Source of the DNA: Pseudomonas synxantha
Lineage (GTDB): Bacteria > Pseudomonadota > Gammaproteobacteria > Pseudomonadales > Pseudomonadaceae
Assembly (NCBI RefSeq): GCF_900105675.1
Contig: NZ_LT629786.1
Location: 4,650,001 to 4,714,000, forward strand
DNA: 64,000 nt
Reading direction: 5' to 3'
Every line of letters starts with the position of its first letter. Position 1 is the first letter of the stretch. Below the pieces are notes generated by a model that was not told where the DNA came from, ran no database searches, and was given only the letters and a program-made list of their open reading frames with translations. A program made the translations under genes and the position numbers. This document shows, in pieces, positions 9,209 through 16,792 of this stretch.

Positions 9209-9255
9209 AAGCGGATTTCCGCTTACCAGCCGAAAATCATCGGCAACTTTCCGCT
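9209..9255 (+). promoter_or_regulatory. Putative upstream activator site for the DctD/MifR regulator
   Basis: A perfect inverted repeat AAGCGGA-TT-TCCGCTT (9209-9224) and a second half-site TTTCCGCT (9248-9255) lie 45-90 bp upstream of the sigma-54 promoter, the normal position for an NtrC-family activator. The binding protein is inferred from position only. Confidence 0.65.
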
Positions 9256-9298
9256 CAAAAAAATCCTGCAACCCTTCTATTCCGGGCCTTCATCTATC

Positions 9299-9314
9299 TG
9301 GCACAGCTCCTGCT
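9299..9314 (+). promoter_or_regulatory. Sigma-54 (RpoN) promoter of the permease gene
   Basis: TGGCACAGCTCCTGCT matches TGGCACGN4TTGCW with GG at -24 and GC at -12 in correct spacing. It lies 64 bp before the permease start codon. Confidence 0.88.
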
Positions 9315-9377
9315 ATAGCCCGAACCAGGCAGTGCTCAAGCACGCTCCATAAAAACAACTAGATGAAGGATCCTTCA

Positions 9378-10697
9378 ATGGATAACTCCAATACCTTGCC
9401 TCTGGGGTCGGCGGCTGCGCCGGCAAAAGAACGCACCACTTCCAGTCGAATCAAATCGATCTTCAGCGGGTCGGTGGGCAACATGGTCGAGTGGTACGAC
9501 TGGTACGTCTACGCCGCCTTCTCGCTGTACTTCGCCAAGACCTTCTTCCCCAAGGGCGACACCACCGCCCAATTGCTCAACACCGCCGCGATTTTCGCCG
9601 TGGGCTTCCTGATGCGCCCGATCGGTGGCTGGCTGATGGGCCTGTATGCCGACAAAGTCGGACGTAAAAAAGCCCTGATGGCCTCGGTCTACCTGATGTG
9701 CTTCGGCTCCCTGCTGATTGCCCTGAGCCCAAGCTATGAAGTCATTGGTATCGGCGCGCCGATCCTGCTGGTGTTTGCCCGTTTGCTGCAGGGCCTGTCG
9801 GTCGGTGGCGAATACGGCACCTCTGCCACTTACCTCAGTGAAATGGCGACCAAGGAACGCCGTGGCTTCTACTCCAGCTTCCAGTACGTGACCCTGATCT
9901 CCGGCCAGCTCATCGCGCTGGCGGTGCTGATCGTGCTGCAACAACTGCTGACCACCGAGCAGCTGTATGCCTGGGGCTGGCGTATCCCGTTCGCCATCGG
10001 TGCCTTGTGTGCAGTGGTCGCGCTCTATCTGCGTCGTGGCATGGAAGAAACCGAGTCGTTCACCAAGAAGGAAAAAGCCAAGGAAAGCGCCATGCGCACC
10101 TTGATGCGCCACCCCAAGGAACTGATGACCGTGGTTGGCCTGACCATGGGCGGCACCCTGGCGTTCTACACCTACACAACCTACATGCAGAAATACCTGG
10201 TGAACACGGTCGGCATGAGTATCTCCGACTCCACGACCATCTCGGCGGCCACGCTGTTCCTGTTCATGTGCCTGCAACCCCTGGTCGGCGGGCTGTCGGA
10301 CAAGATTGGCCGGCGGCCGATCCTGATCGCCTTCGGTGTCCTCGGCACCCTGTTCACCGTGCCGATCCTCACTACCCTGCACACCATCCAGTCCTGGTGG
10401 GGTGCGTTCTTCCTGATCATGGCGGCGCTGATCATCGTCAGCGGCTACACATCGATCAACGCCGTGGTGAAAGCCGAACTGTTCCCCACCGAAATCCGCG
10501 CCCTGGGCGTGGGCCTGCCGTATGCCCTGACCGTGTCGATCTTCGGCGGTACCGCTGAATACATCGCCCTGTGGTTCAAGAGCATCGGCATGGAAACCGG
10601 CTACTACTGGTACGTGACCGCGTGTATCGCAGTGTCGCTGATGGTCTACGTGACCATGAAGGACACGCGCAAGCATTCGCGGATTACCACGGACTAA
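9378..10697 (+). CDS. kgtP: Alpha-ketoglutarate/dicarboxylate MFS permease
   Basis: A 439-residue inner-membrane proton symporter of the metabolite:H+ symporter branch of the MFS. It has about 12 transmembrane segments, the family signature VEWYDWYVYA near the N-terminus, the loop 2-3 motif GLYADKVGRKKAL and the loop 8-9 motif GGLSDKIGRRPIL. It is close to E. coli KgtP in length. I use the ATG at 9378 because AAGGA lies 7 bp upstream, whereas the ATG at 9363 has no ribosome site. The sigma-54 promoter and adjacent two-component genes indicate substrate-induced expression. The exact substrate (alpha-ketoglutarate versus C4-dicarboxylate) cannot be read from sequence. Confidence 0.92.
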   Translation: MDNSNTLPLGSAAAPAKERTTSSRIKSIFSGSVGNMVEWYDWYVYAAFSLYFAKTFFPKGDTTAQLLNTAAIFAVGFLMRPIGGWLMGLYADKVGRKKALMASVYLMCFGSLLIALSPSYEVIGIGAPILLVFARLLQGLSVGGEYGTSATYLSEMATKERRGFYSSFQYVTLISGQLIALAVLIVLQQLLTTEQLYAWGWRIPFAIGALCAVVALYLRRGMEETESFTKKEKAKESAMRTLMRHPKELMTVVGLTMGGTLAFYTYTTYMQKYLVNTVGMSISDSTTISAATLFLFMCLQPLVGGLSDKIGRRPILIAFGVLGTLFTVPILTTLHTIQSWWGAFFLIMAALIIVSGYTSINAVVKAELFPTEIRALGVGLPYALTVSIFGGTAEYIALWFKSIGMETGYYWYVTACIAVSLMVYVTMKDTRKHSRITTD

Positions 10698-10702
10698 AAA
10701 AT

Positions 10703-10727
10703 GTGGGAGGGGCAAGCCCCCTCCCAT
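10703..10727. repeat. REP palindrome
   Basis: GTGGGAGGGGC-AA-GCCCCCTCCCAT, immediately after the permease stop; may serve as a 3'-end hairpin. Confidence 0.8.
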
Positions 10728-10770
10728 ATTGGATATGATGTGGGCTTCAGAATTGAGAGCAGAACAGGTC

Positions 10771-11403
10771 ATGTCCGACGATATCCACTTCTACGAACCC
10801 GCCAACGGCCACGGCCTGCCCCATGATCCGTTCAACGCGATTGTCGGCCCGCGGCCGATTGGCTGGATTTCGTCACACGACCGCGAAGGTCGCCTGAATC
10901 TGGCGCCCTACAGTTTCTTCAATGCGTTCAACTACATTCCGCCGATCATTGGTTTTTCCAGTGTCGGGCGCAAAGACAGCCTGAACAACATCGAACAGAC
11001 CGGCGAGTTCGTATGGAACCTGGCCACCCGCCCGCTGGCCGAGCAGATGAACCAGAGCTGCGCGGCGGTCTCGCCTGAGGTGAACGAATTCGAGTTATCC
11101 GGCCTGACACCGGTGGCTTCGAAAGTCGTCGCTGTACCCCGCGTCGGCGAGAGCCCGGTGTCGTTCGAATGCAAAGTGACGCAGATCATTCAACTACAAC
11201 GCGCCGACAAGGAATTGGTACCGAGCTGGCTGGTGCTGGGCGAAGTGGTGGCGGTGCACATTGCCAAGTGGTTGCTAAAGGATGGGATCTACGACACCGC
11301 TGCTGCCGAGCCAATTTTGCGGGGGGGTGGCCCGGCAGATTACTTCCAACTGGGGCCGGAAGCCCTGTTCAAAATGTACCGTCCAGGCGCCACAAAACTC
11401 TGA
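10771..11403 (+). CDS. Flavin reductase-like (split-barrel FMN-binding) protein
   Basis: A 210-residue protein with the flavin-reductase-like domain: IVGPRPIGWISSHDREGRLN (residues about 22-41), APYSFFNAFNYIPPIIGFSS and the GEFVWNLATRPLAEQMN segment. Such proteins bind FMN and reduce free flavin or act as NAD(P)H:flavin oxidoreductases. No partner oxygenase is adjacent. The ATG at 10771 (MSDDIHFYEP) fits the domain start; the upstream ATGs lie in or next to the REP. It ends before a REPIN at the convergent junction. Confidence 0.85.
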   Translation: MSDDIHFYEPANGHGLPHDPFNAIVGPRPIGWISSHDREGRLNLAPYSFFNAFNYIPPIIGFSSVGRKDSLNNIEQTGEFVWNLATRPLAEQMNQSCAAVSPEVNEFELSGLTPVASKVVAVPRVGESPVSFECKVTQIIQLQRADKELVPSWLVLGEVVAVHIAKWLLKDGIYDTAAAEPILRGGGPADYFQLGPEALFKMYRPGATKL

Positions 11404-11420
11404 TTGAAATGCAATAAAAA

Positions 11421-11511
11421 TGTGGGAGGGGGCTTGCTCCCGATAGCAGTGTGTCAGCGAAAAATAAGCTGACTGACCCACCGCTATCGGGGGCAAGCCC
11501 CCTCCCACATT
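11421..11511. repeat. REPIN (paired REP hairpin)
   Basis: Two inverted REPs (TGTGGGAGGGGGCTTGCTCCCGATAG and its complement) flank about 35 bp. It lies between convergent genes and could act as a bidirectional terminator. Confidence 0.85.
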
Positions 11512-11527
11512 TGCTCATCTGCGTTGT

Positions 11528-11773
11528 TTAGTTCGCAGCAGGTGCCCAGCTCAGCTGGCCTTCTGCATCCACATCGACCAGGCACTCAAGTTGCAGCGTC
11601 GCCGCATCATCGGCATCGGACGCCGTCTTGAACGTCTGCCCTTCAAGGATCTTGTGAAACTGCGGGGCGCCCATGCCATCCAGTGCCTTGACGGCGACGG
11701 CGGCGCTGTAGCCACCTTCTCCCGGTACTACGGCGGAAACGGCTTCGTGGTGGGCAAATTGTCTACGTGCCAT
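11528..11773 (-). CDS. Conserved small protein of unknown function
   Basis: An 81-residue soluble protein starting MARRQFAHHEAVSAVVPGEG and ending with a segment rich in Asp/Ala and an LVDVDAEGQLSW tail. No signal peptide or known motif is visible. The ATG at 11773 is the only in-frame ATG near the start of the conserved-looking region. It lies 41 bp downstream of the monooxygenase-domain gene on the same strand and is probably co-transcribed. Confidence 0.65.
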   Translation of the reverse strand: MARRQFAHHEAVSAVVPGEGGYSAAVAVKALDGMGAPQFHKILEGQTFKTASDADDAATLQLECLVDVDAEGQLSWAPAAN

Positions 11774-11814
11774 GTTGCAGGTCCTGGCCAATGGAAAGTC
11801 GGCCATTGTAACCC

Positions 11815-12156
11815 TCAACCGGCCAGTTGCAGGTACTCGCCGTAGGCATGGGCGGCAGATGCATCGGTGAAGGTCTGGAAGTCCATGCTGCGGATCACCA
11901 TGTCGTTCAACAGCTCGGTGAGGATCATCAGGGCCGGCGAGTTGAAGTAGGCGCTCATGGCCTGCTCGCTGCTCCAGAACCCCGAGACCAGCCAGACATC
12001 GGGGTCGACCTGGGAATGCTGCAACGAGAATTGCAGGCAACCCTCGGCCTGGCGTCCTGGTTCGATCAAACTGCTCAAGCGTGCACCGAGTTCGGTGCTG
12101 CACCCGCTACGGGCGCGGATAAAGGCCATATGGCTCGCGGGAATGGGGGTGGACAT
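11815..12156 (-). CDS. Antibiotic-biosynthesis-monooxygenase (ABM) fold protein
   Basis: A 113-residue dimeric alpha-beta barrel-type protein. The pattern MAFIRARSGCSTELGARLSSLIEP, GCLQFSLQHSQVDPDVWLVSGFWSSEQAMSAYFNSPA matches the ABM/YgiN family (residues about 10-80), whose members oxidise quinones or act as small cofactor-free monooxygenases. The ATG at 12156 has GGGAGAG upstream. It is divergent from an AraC-family regulator gene, so it may be a target of that regulator. Substrate unknown. Confidence 0.8.
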   Translation of the reverse strand: MSTPIPASHMAFIRARSGCSTELGARLSSLIEPGRQAEGCLQFSLQHSQVDPDVWLVSGFWSSEQAMSAYFNSPALMILTELLNDMVIRSMDFQTFTDASAAHAYGEYLQLAG

Positions 12157-12484
12157 GTTCGACTCTCCCGTTGAGAAGTGATGCTCGGCAAGCACTGTGG
12201 GGGCGTGTTGCCACAGGATCAAAGATAACGGCGCGGGTGTGGACGCGGTTAGTCGATTCCTGCCGGCTTATTGCACAATCCTGCGAAAAGCGTAGATAAG
12301 ACGTTTGCCCCACAGGATTTATTCCACGCGCCTGCCCAGTGTTTCAGGGAGATGACAGGCCTGGCGCTTGCCTGATTCACGACAGATCGCAGGATCAGGC
12401 AAGGATCAGGCAGAATCGACGTAACACTATTTAAAAAGCCGCCGCTAAGCTGAGCCCATCAAAGTAGCGTGTAGAGGACGCCCC
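12157..12484. promoter_or_regulatory. Divergent control region between ABM gene and AraC regulator
   Basis: This 328-bp gap contains no convincing gene. It must hold the promoters for the two divergent transcripts. An imperfect direct repeat (AGGATCAGGCAAGGATCAGGCAG, about 12391-12413) stands out and could be part of a regulator site, but no assignment is possible. Confidence 0.35.
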
Positions 12485-13414
12485 ATGCCGTCGCCCGATC
12501 CGAAGTCCACTCCCCTCGATGCCGAGATGGAAAAGCAACGCGCCGAGTTGGCCAGTATCGTGCACCGCCATACCTGGGAAGACGGCTCCTACGGCACCGC
12601 GATTACCTCGCTGTACCTGAACCGCCACAACACACCGCGGGATTTCATGCCGGTGCTGGTGGAACCTGCGCTGTGCATCCTGGCCAGCGGCAGCAAGGAA
12701 GTGCGCCTGGCCGACGAAATCTTCGCCTACGACCCGCTCAACTACCTGGTGTTCTCGGTGGCGATGCCGGTGGCCGGGCGGATTATCGATGCCACCGCCG
12801 AGAACCCCAACCTCTCCGTGCGTATCAACATCGACCCAACGCAACTGACGGCCCTGATCGCAGAGGCCGGGCCCATGGGCGTGCCCTCGCGCCCGTCGAC
12901 CCGCGGAATGTACGTCGACCGCATCGACCACCAATTGCTCGACGCCGTGCTGCGCCTGACCCGGCTGCTGGATACGCCCAAAGATATCGCCATGCTCGCG
13001 CCGTTGATCAATAGGGAAATCCTCTACCGTTTGCTACGGGGCCCGCAGGGTTATCGCCTGTATGAAATCGCCGTGGCCAACAGCCAGAGCCATCGGGTCA
13101 GCCAGGCGATCAAATGGCTGAACGGCAACTATGAACAACCGCTGCGCATCGACGACCTGGCCAAGGAAGTGAACCTGAGCGTCTCGACCTTGCACCATCG
13201 TTTCAAGGCGATCACCGCCATGAGCCCGCTGCAGTACCAGAAACAACTGCGTTTGCAGGAGGCGCGGCGACTGATGATTGCCGAAGGGCTGGAAGCCTCG
13301 GCGGCGGGCTATCGGGTAGGGTATGAAAGCCCGTCGCAATTCAGTCGGGAATACAGCCGGTTGTTTGGCGCGCCGCCGCTGCGCGACCTGGCCCGGTTGC
13401 GCCAAAGTATTTGA
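12485..13414 (+). CDS. AraC-family transcriptional regulator
   Basis: A 309-residue regulator with an N-terminal AraC_N (YqhC-type cupin) domain, seen in SLYLNRHNTPRDFMPVLVEPALCILASGSKEV and the FAYDPLNYLVFSVAMPV strand. The C-terminal double helix-turn-helix (about residues 200-300) contains LRIDDLAKEVNLSVSTLHHRFKAIT and the second-helix signature GYRVGYESPSQFSREYSRLFG. The family usually activates a divergent oxidoreductase gene, here most likely the ABM gene. The ligand is unknown. The ATG at 12485 follows AGAGGA. Confidence 0.9.
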   Translation: MPSPDPKSTPLDAEMEKQRAELASIVHRHTWEDGSYGTAITSLYLNRHNTPRDFMPVLVEPALCILASGSKEVRLADEIFAYDPLNYLVFSVAMPVAGRIIDATAENPNLSVRINIDPTQLTALIAEAGPMGVPSRPSTRGMYVDRIDHQLLDAVLRLTRLLDTPKDIAMLAPLINREILYRLLRGPQGYRLYEIAVANSQSHRVSQAIKWLNGNYEQPLRIDDLAKEVNLSVSTLHHRFKAITAMSPLQYQKQLRLQEARRLMIAEGLEASAAGYRVGYESPSQFSREYSRLFGAPPLRDLARLRQSI

Positions 13415-13431
13415 ATGGATGGAGATCAAAA

Positions 13432-13521
13432 TGTGGGAGGGGGCTTGCTCCCGATGGCGGCGTGTCAGCCAAGGATTCATTCCCTGACACTCCGCTATCG
13501 GGAGCAAGCCCCCTCCCACAT
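13432..13521. repeat. REPIN
   Basis: Inverted pair TGTGGGAGGGGGCTTGCTCCCGATGG ... CTATCGGGAGCAAGCCCCCTCCCACA between the convergent AraC gene and gtrS. Confidence 0.85.
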
Positions 13522-13536
13522 TTAATCAGCGTGTGT

Positions 13537-15006
13537 TCAGTCAAGTCCGCGGGGCAGTTGCAGGGTGACGCGAAGGCCGCCTTCGCGCAGGTTTTGCAAA
13601 CTCACTTCCCCTCCATGACTATGGGCAATATTGCGCGCAATCCCCAATCCCAACCCATACCCCTGCTGCTGGCCGGCCAGGCGAAAGTGCGGTTCGAAGA
13701 CTTGCTCCAGGCGCTGCTCCGGCACACCTGGCCCTTCATCATCCACATGCAGGATGAACTGCGCGCCATCGTCCTCGATATGCAAATGCGCGTTCTGCCC
13801 ATACTTCAAGGCGTTGTCGATCAGGTTGCCGATGCATCGCTTGAGCGCCAGCGGCTTGCCCGGGTAGGTCGTCAGGGCCGCGCCATCCAGGGACACGCGA
13901 CCGTTGCCGTTGGGTGCCAGGTACGGCTCCACCAGGCATTCGAGTACATGGTTGAGGTCCACCGGCTGGATGTTTTCGTGAATGTCGGTGTCTTTCACGC
14001 ATTGCAGCGCGCCCTTGACCAGCAACTCCAATTCATCCAAATCGCGGCCGAACTTGGCTTGCAGGTTTTCGTCTTCAAGCAACTCTACCCGCAGCCGCAG
14101 GCGAGTAATTGGTGTGCGCAAATCGTGGGAAATCGCGCTGAACAACTGGCTGCGTTCGGTCAGGTAACGGCTGATGCGTTCGCGCATCGCATTAAAGGCA
14201 CGGCCTACCTCCACCACTTCGCTGCCGCCGCCTTCGGCCACCGGTTCCACATCGGCGCCCAGGGACATGTCACGCGCCGCCCGCGCCAGACGCTTGAGCG
14301 GCCGGCTTTGCCAGTGCACCAGCAGGCCGATGAACAGCAGCAGCAAGCCGCTGGTCAGCACGATAAACCACACCTGCTGGGACGGCAGGCTCTGCTCCTC
14401 GAGGCTGGTATAGGGCTCGGGCAACAGTGAGGCGATGTACAGCCATTCTCCGGGGGCAAGCTGGATCTGGGTGACCAGTACCGGCGGGTTCACCGGTTCC
14501 AGGGTCAAGGCGTAATGCGCCCAGGAACGCGGCAGCTCGTCGAGCTTCAAGCCGGCATTGAAGATACGCAGGTCCTCGGCGCTGACGAACTCCACCGAGA
14601 TAAGCACGTTGGCGCCCAGAGTCTGGCGCAACACGTCATCGACCGCTTCCAGCACCGCCTGCTTGCGCGGGGTTTGCGGCAGCAAGGCCATATCCAGCGG
14701 GCGATCATTGAGGGTCACGACAAAACGCGTGCCGCCCATGCTGCGCAACTGGTCGAGCACCAAGGGCCGATAGGCCACCGGCAGCGAACGGAAATAACTT
14801 ACGCTGGCGGTCATCGAATGCGCCAGGCTACGGGCGCTGGTGACCAGGCCCTCAAGTTGGGTGGCGCGCAACTGCGAGACCCAGATCACGCTGGACAATG
14901 CCTGGGCGAACAGCACCACCAGCAAGGTCAGCAGCAGCATGCGCCCCAGTAGGGAGCGCGGTACCGGAAAGCGGCGACGGCGTTCGGCCGGGTGTTCAGT
15001 GGGCAT
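13537..15006 (-). CDS. gtrS: Sensor histidine kinase of glucose metabolism (GtrS)
   Basis: A 489-residue membrane kinase. TM1 (LLLTLLVVLFAQALSSVIW, about residues 21-42), a periplasmic domain, TM2 near 195-215 (VWFIVLTSGLLLLFIGLLV) and HAMP. HisKA has the phospho-acceptor in SAISHDLRTPITRLRL, and HATPase has NLIDNALKYG, DDEGPGV and GYGLGLGIARN. Gene order edd-glk-gltR-gtrS matches P. aeruginosa and P. putida, where GtrS responds to glucose-derived ketogluconate/6-phosphogluconate and phosphorylates GltR. The ATG at 15006 overlaps gltR by 11 bp; a TTG at 15015 is possible. Confidence 0.93.
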   Translation of the reverse strand: MPTEHPAERRRRFPVPRSLLGRMLLLTLLVVLFAQALSSVIWVSQLRATQLEGLVTSARSLAHSMTASVSYFRSLPVAYRPLVLDQLRSMGGTRFVVTLNDRPLDMALLPQTPRKQAVLEAVDDVLRQTLGANVLISVEFVSAEDLRIFNAGLKLDELPRSWAHYALTLEPVNPPVLVTQIQLAPGEWLYIASLLPEPYTSLEEQSLPSQQVWFIVLTSGLLLLFIGLLVHWQSRPLKRLARAARDMSLGADVEPVAEGGGSEVVEVGRAFNAMRERISRYLTERSQLFSAISHDLRTPITRLRLRVELLEDENLQAKFGRDLDELELLVKGALQCVKDTDIHENIQPVDLNHVLECLVEPYLAPNGNGRVSLDGAALTTYPGKPLALKRCIGNLIDNALKYGQNAHLHIEDDGAQFILHVDDEGPGVPEQRLEQVFEPHFRLAGQQQGYGLGLGIARNIAHSHGGEVSLQNLREGGLRVTLQLPRGLD

Positions 15007-15730
15007 TGCCGGCAACCACGCTGGCTGCCAGCTGGTAACCGCTGCCGCGCACGGTGCGGATCAGCCGCGGGGGTTTTTCAGTATCACGCAGGCGCTGGCG
15101 CAGGCGGCTGACAGCCATGTCGACGATACGGTCCAGGGGCATCAGGTCACGGCCACGAGTGGCGTTGCCGATGGTGTCGCGGTCGAGGATCTGTTGCGGG
15201 TGATCGAGAAACAATTTGAGCAAGGCAAAGTCGGCACCGGAGAGGATCACCTCTTCACCATCAACGTGGAAAAGCCGATGGCTGATCATATCCAGACGCC
15301 ACTCGTCGAACACCAGCACGTCGCTACTGCTGCCGCGTTCCTGGCCAAACTGGCAACGGCGCAGCAGCGCCTTGATGCGCGCCTGCAATTCTCGGGGGCT
15401 GAATGGCTTGCCGATATAGTCATCGGCGCCCAGCTCCAGACCGATCACCCGGTCGGCTTCGTCGGAACTGGCGGTGAGCATGATGATCGGCACCTGCGCC
15501 TGGCGAGGGTGCTGGCGGATCCAGCGACAAAGGCTGAAACCGTCTTCGTCCGGCAGCATTACATCGAGAATGACCAGGTCGCACGGCGCCTCGTTCATCG
15601 CCTGGCGGAACCCCGCGCCATCCGGCACGCCACGCACCTGGAAGCCGGCGCGACTGAGGTAGGTTTGCAGCAATTCGCGGATTTCCTGGTCGTCGTCGAC
15701 GAGGAGAATGGATTTACTGATTACGCTCAC
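14996..15730 (-). CDS. gltR: Response regulator GltR (OmpR family)
   Basis: A 244-residue OmpR-type regulator: the receiver domain has phospho-acceptor Asp in LVILDVMLPDEDG and Lys in GKPFSPRELQ, followed by a winged-helix domain with VSRLRQRLRD and IRTVRGSGYQL. It starts at GTG 15730 with GGAGGA close upstream. It is the partner of the overlapping GtrS kinase. In pseudomonads GltR controls glucose uptake and the edd/gap promoters. A REP pair separates it from glk, so the distal part of the operon may be differentially expressed. Confidence 0.93.
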   Translation of the reverse strand: MSVISKSILLVDDDQEIRELLQTYLSRAGFQVRGVPDGAGFRQAMNEAPCDLVILDVMLPDEDGFSLCRWIRQHPRQAQVPIIMLTASSDEADRVIGLELGADDYIGKPFSPRELQARIKALLRRCQFGQERGSSSDVLVFDEWRLDMISHRLFHVDGEEVILSGADFALLKLFLDHPQQILDRDTIGNATRGRDLMPLDRIVDMAVSRLRQRLRDTEKPPRLIRTVRGSGYQLAASVVAGNAH

Positions 15731-15765
15731 GGGGTCCTCCTTGTTGTTATGGGGGTGCTCTTCAG

Positions 15766-15827
15766 GGCCTCATCGGGGGCAAGCCCCCTTCCACACAAGT
15801 GGGAGGGGGCTTGCCCCCGATGAGGCC
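15766..15827. repeat. Inverted REP pair between glk and gltR
   Basis: GGCCTCATCGGGGGCAAGCC facing its near-perfect complement with a short centre (ACACAAGT). Here the REPs are in head-to-head order, unlike the other REPINs. It is intra-operonic. Confidence 0.8.
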
Positions 15828-15835
15828 ATCACTGC

Positions 15836-16792
15836 CTACGCAAAAGCCTGTTCAAGCGCCACACCCGCCCCGGTCAACCCGGAATACGGCGCGGTCACCA
15901 ACCACACCGGAATGCCCTTGAAGTAGTCGCTCATGCAACCTTTATCCGCAAAGCTCTTGGCGAAACCGCTGGCGATAAAGAAGTCGGCAAACCTCGGTAT
16001 TACCCCACCCACGATGTAAACACCACCGCGCCCACCCGTGGTCAGTACGTTATTGCCCGCCACCCGGCCCAGCCAGATGCTGAACTGGTCCAGCACTTCC
16101 ATCGCCACCGGGTCACCGGCCAGCCCCGCTGCGGTAATAGCCTCGGGACTGTCCAGCACCGGAGTATGCCCGTCGACCGCACAGATGGCGCGGTACAGAC
16201 GCGGCAACCCACCGCCGCTCAACGCGGTTTCGGCGCTGACATGGCCAATCTCGTTGTAAATGTGCTGCCACAGCTGGGTTTCCCGCGGGCTGCTCAGGGG
16301 CAGGTCGACATGTCCGCCCTCCCCCGGCAGCGCCGCGAAGCGGCCAGCGCCCAAATCCAGCAACGTCCCCACACCGAGGCCGGTGCCCGGGCCGATCACT
16401 ACGGCCGGGCGCAACGGTTCCGGCGTGCCTTGGCAGACCACGCGGAATTCATCGGGCTTGAGGCGCGTCATGCCCAGGGCCATGGCGGAAAAATCGTTGA
16501 CCAGCAGCAGTTCTTGCACCTGCAGCGCTTGGCAAAACGCAGTCTTGCTCAGGCGCCAATGATTGTTGGTGAATTTAAATTCATCACCGCTCACCGGCCC
16601 GGCTACCGAGAGGCACACCGCGCCGATATCGCCGACTTGCAGGCCCTCTTCCTTGAGGTAGACCTTGATGGCCTCCTCAGGGCTCGAGTGATCTGCGGTG
16701 GCATGCACGCGGATCGAATGCAGCTCCTGGTCCCGCCACAACGCAAAGCGGGCGTTGGTACCGCCGATGTCACCGACCAGCGCAAGTTTCAC
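15836..16792 (-). CDS. glk: Glucokinase
   Basis: Phosphorylates glucose to glucose-6-phosphate with ATP in the cytoplasm. The 318-residue bacterial Glk has the N-terminal phosphate-binding motif [12 protein letters not shown], the sugar-binding NNHW and NDFSAMALG segments, [12 protein letters not shown] and a C-terminal [10 protein letters not shown]. Its length equals E. coli Glk. The start overlaps the edd stop by 4 bp (ATGA), so translation is coupled. It is part of the edd-glk-gltR-gtrS operon. Confidence 0.97.
   Translation of the reverse strand: MKLALVGDIGGTNARFALWRDQELHSIRVHATADHSSPEEAIKVYLKEEGLQVGDIGAVCLSVAGPVSGDEFKFTNNHWRLSKTAFCQALQVQELLLVNDFSAMALGMTRLKPDEFRVVCQGTPEPLRPAVVIGPGTGLGVGTLLDLGAGRFAALPGEGGHVDLPLSSPRETQLWQHIYNEIGHVSAETALSGGGLPRLYRAICAVDGHTPVLDSPEAITAAGLAGDPVAMEVLDQFSIWLGRVAGNNVLTTGGRGGVYIVGGVIPRFADFFIASGFAKSFADKGCMSDYFKGIPVWLVTAPYSGLTGAGVALEQAFA

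Noticed and set aside
13034..13519. Frames beginning MGGGL... at REPINs (also at 11275, 19658, 46426, 54516)
   Set aside because: They are translations of REP ends (TGGGAGGGGGCTTG), recurring wherever a REP occurs.
15766..15827. REP pair considered as a terminator between glk and gltR
   Set aside because: No T-run, and gltR-gtrS belong to the same operon in other pseudomonads; kept as a repeat only.
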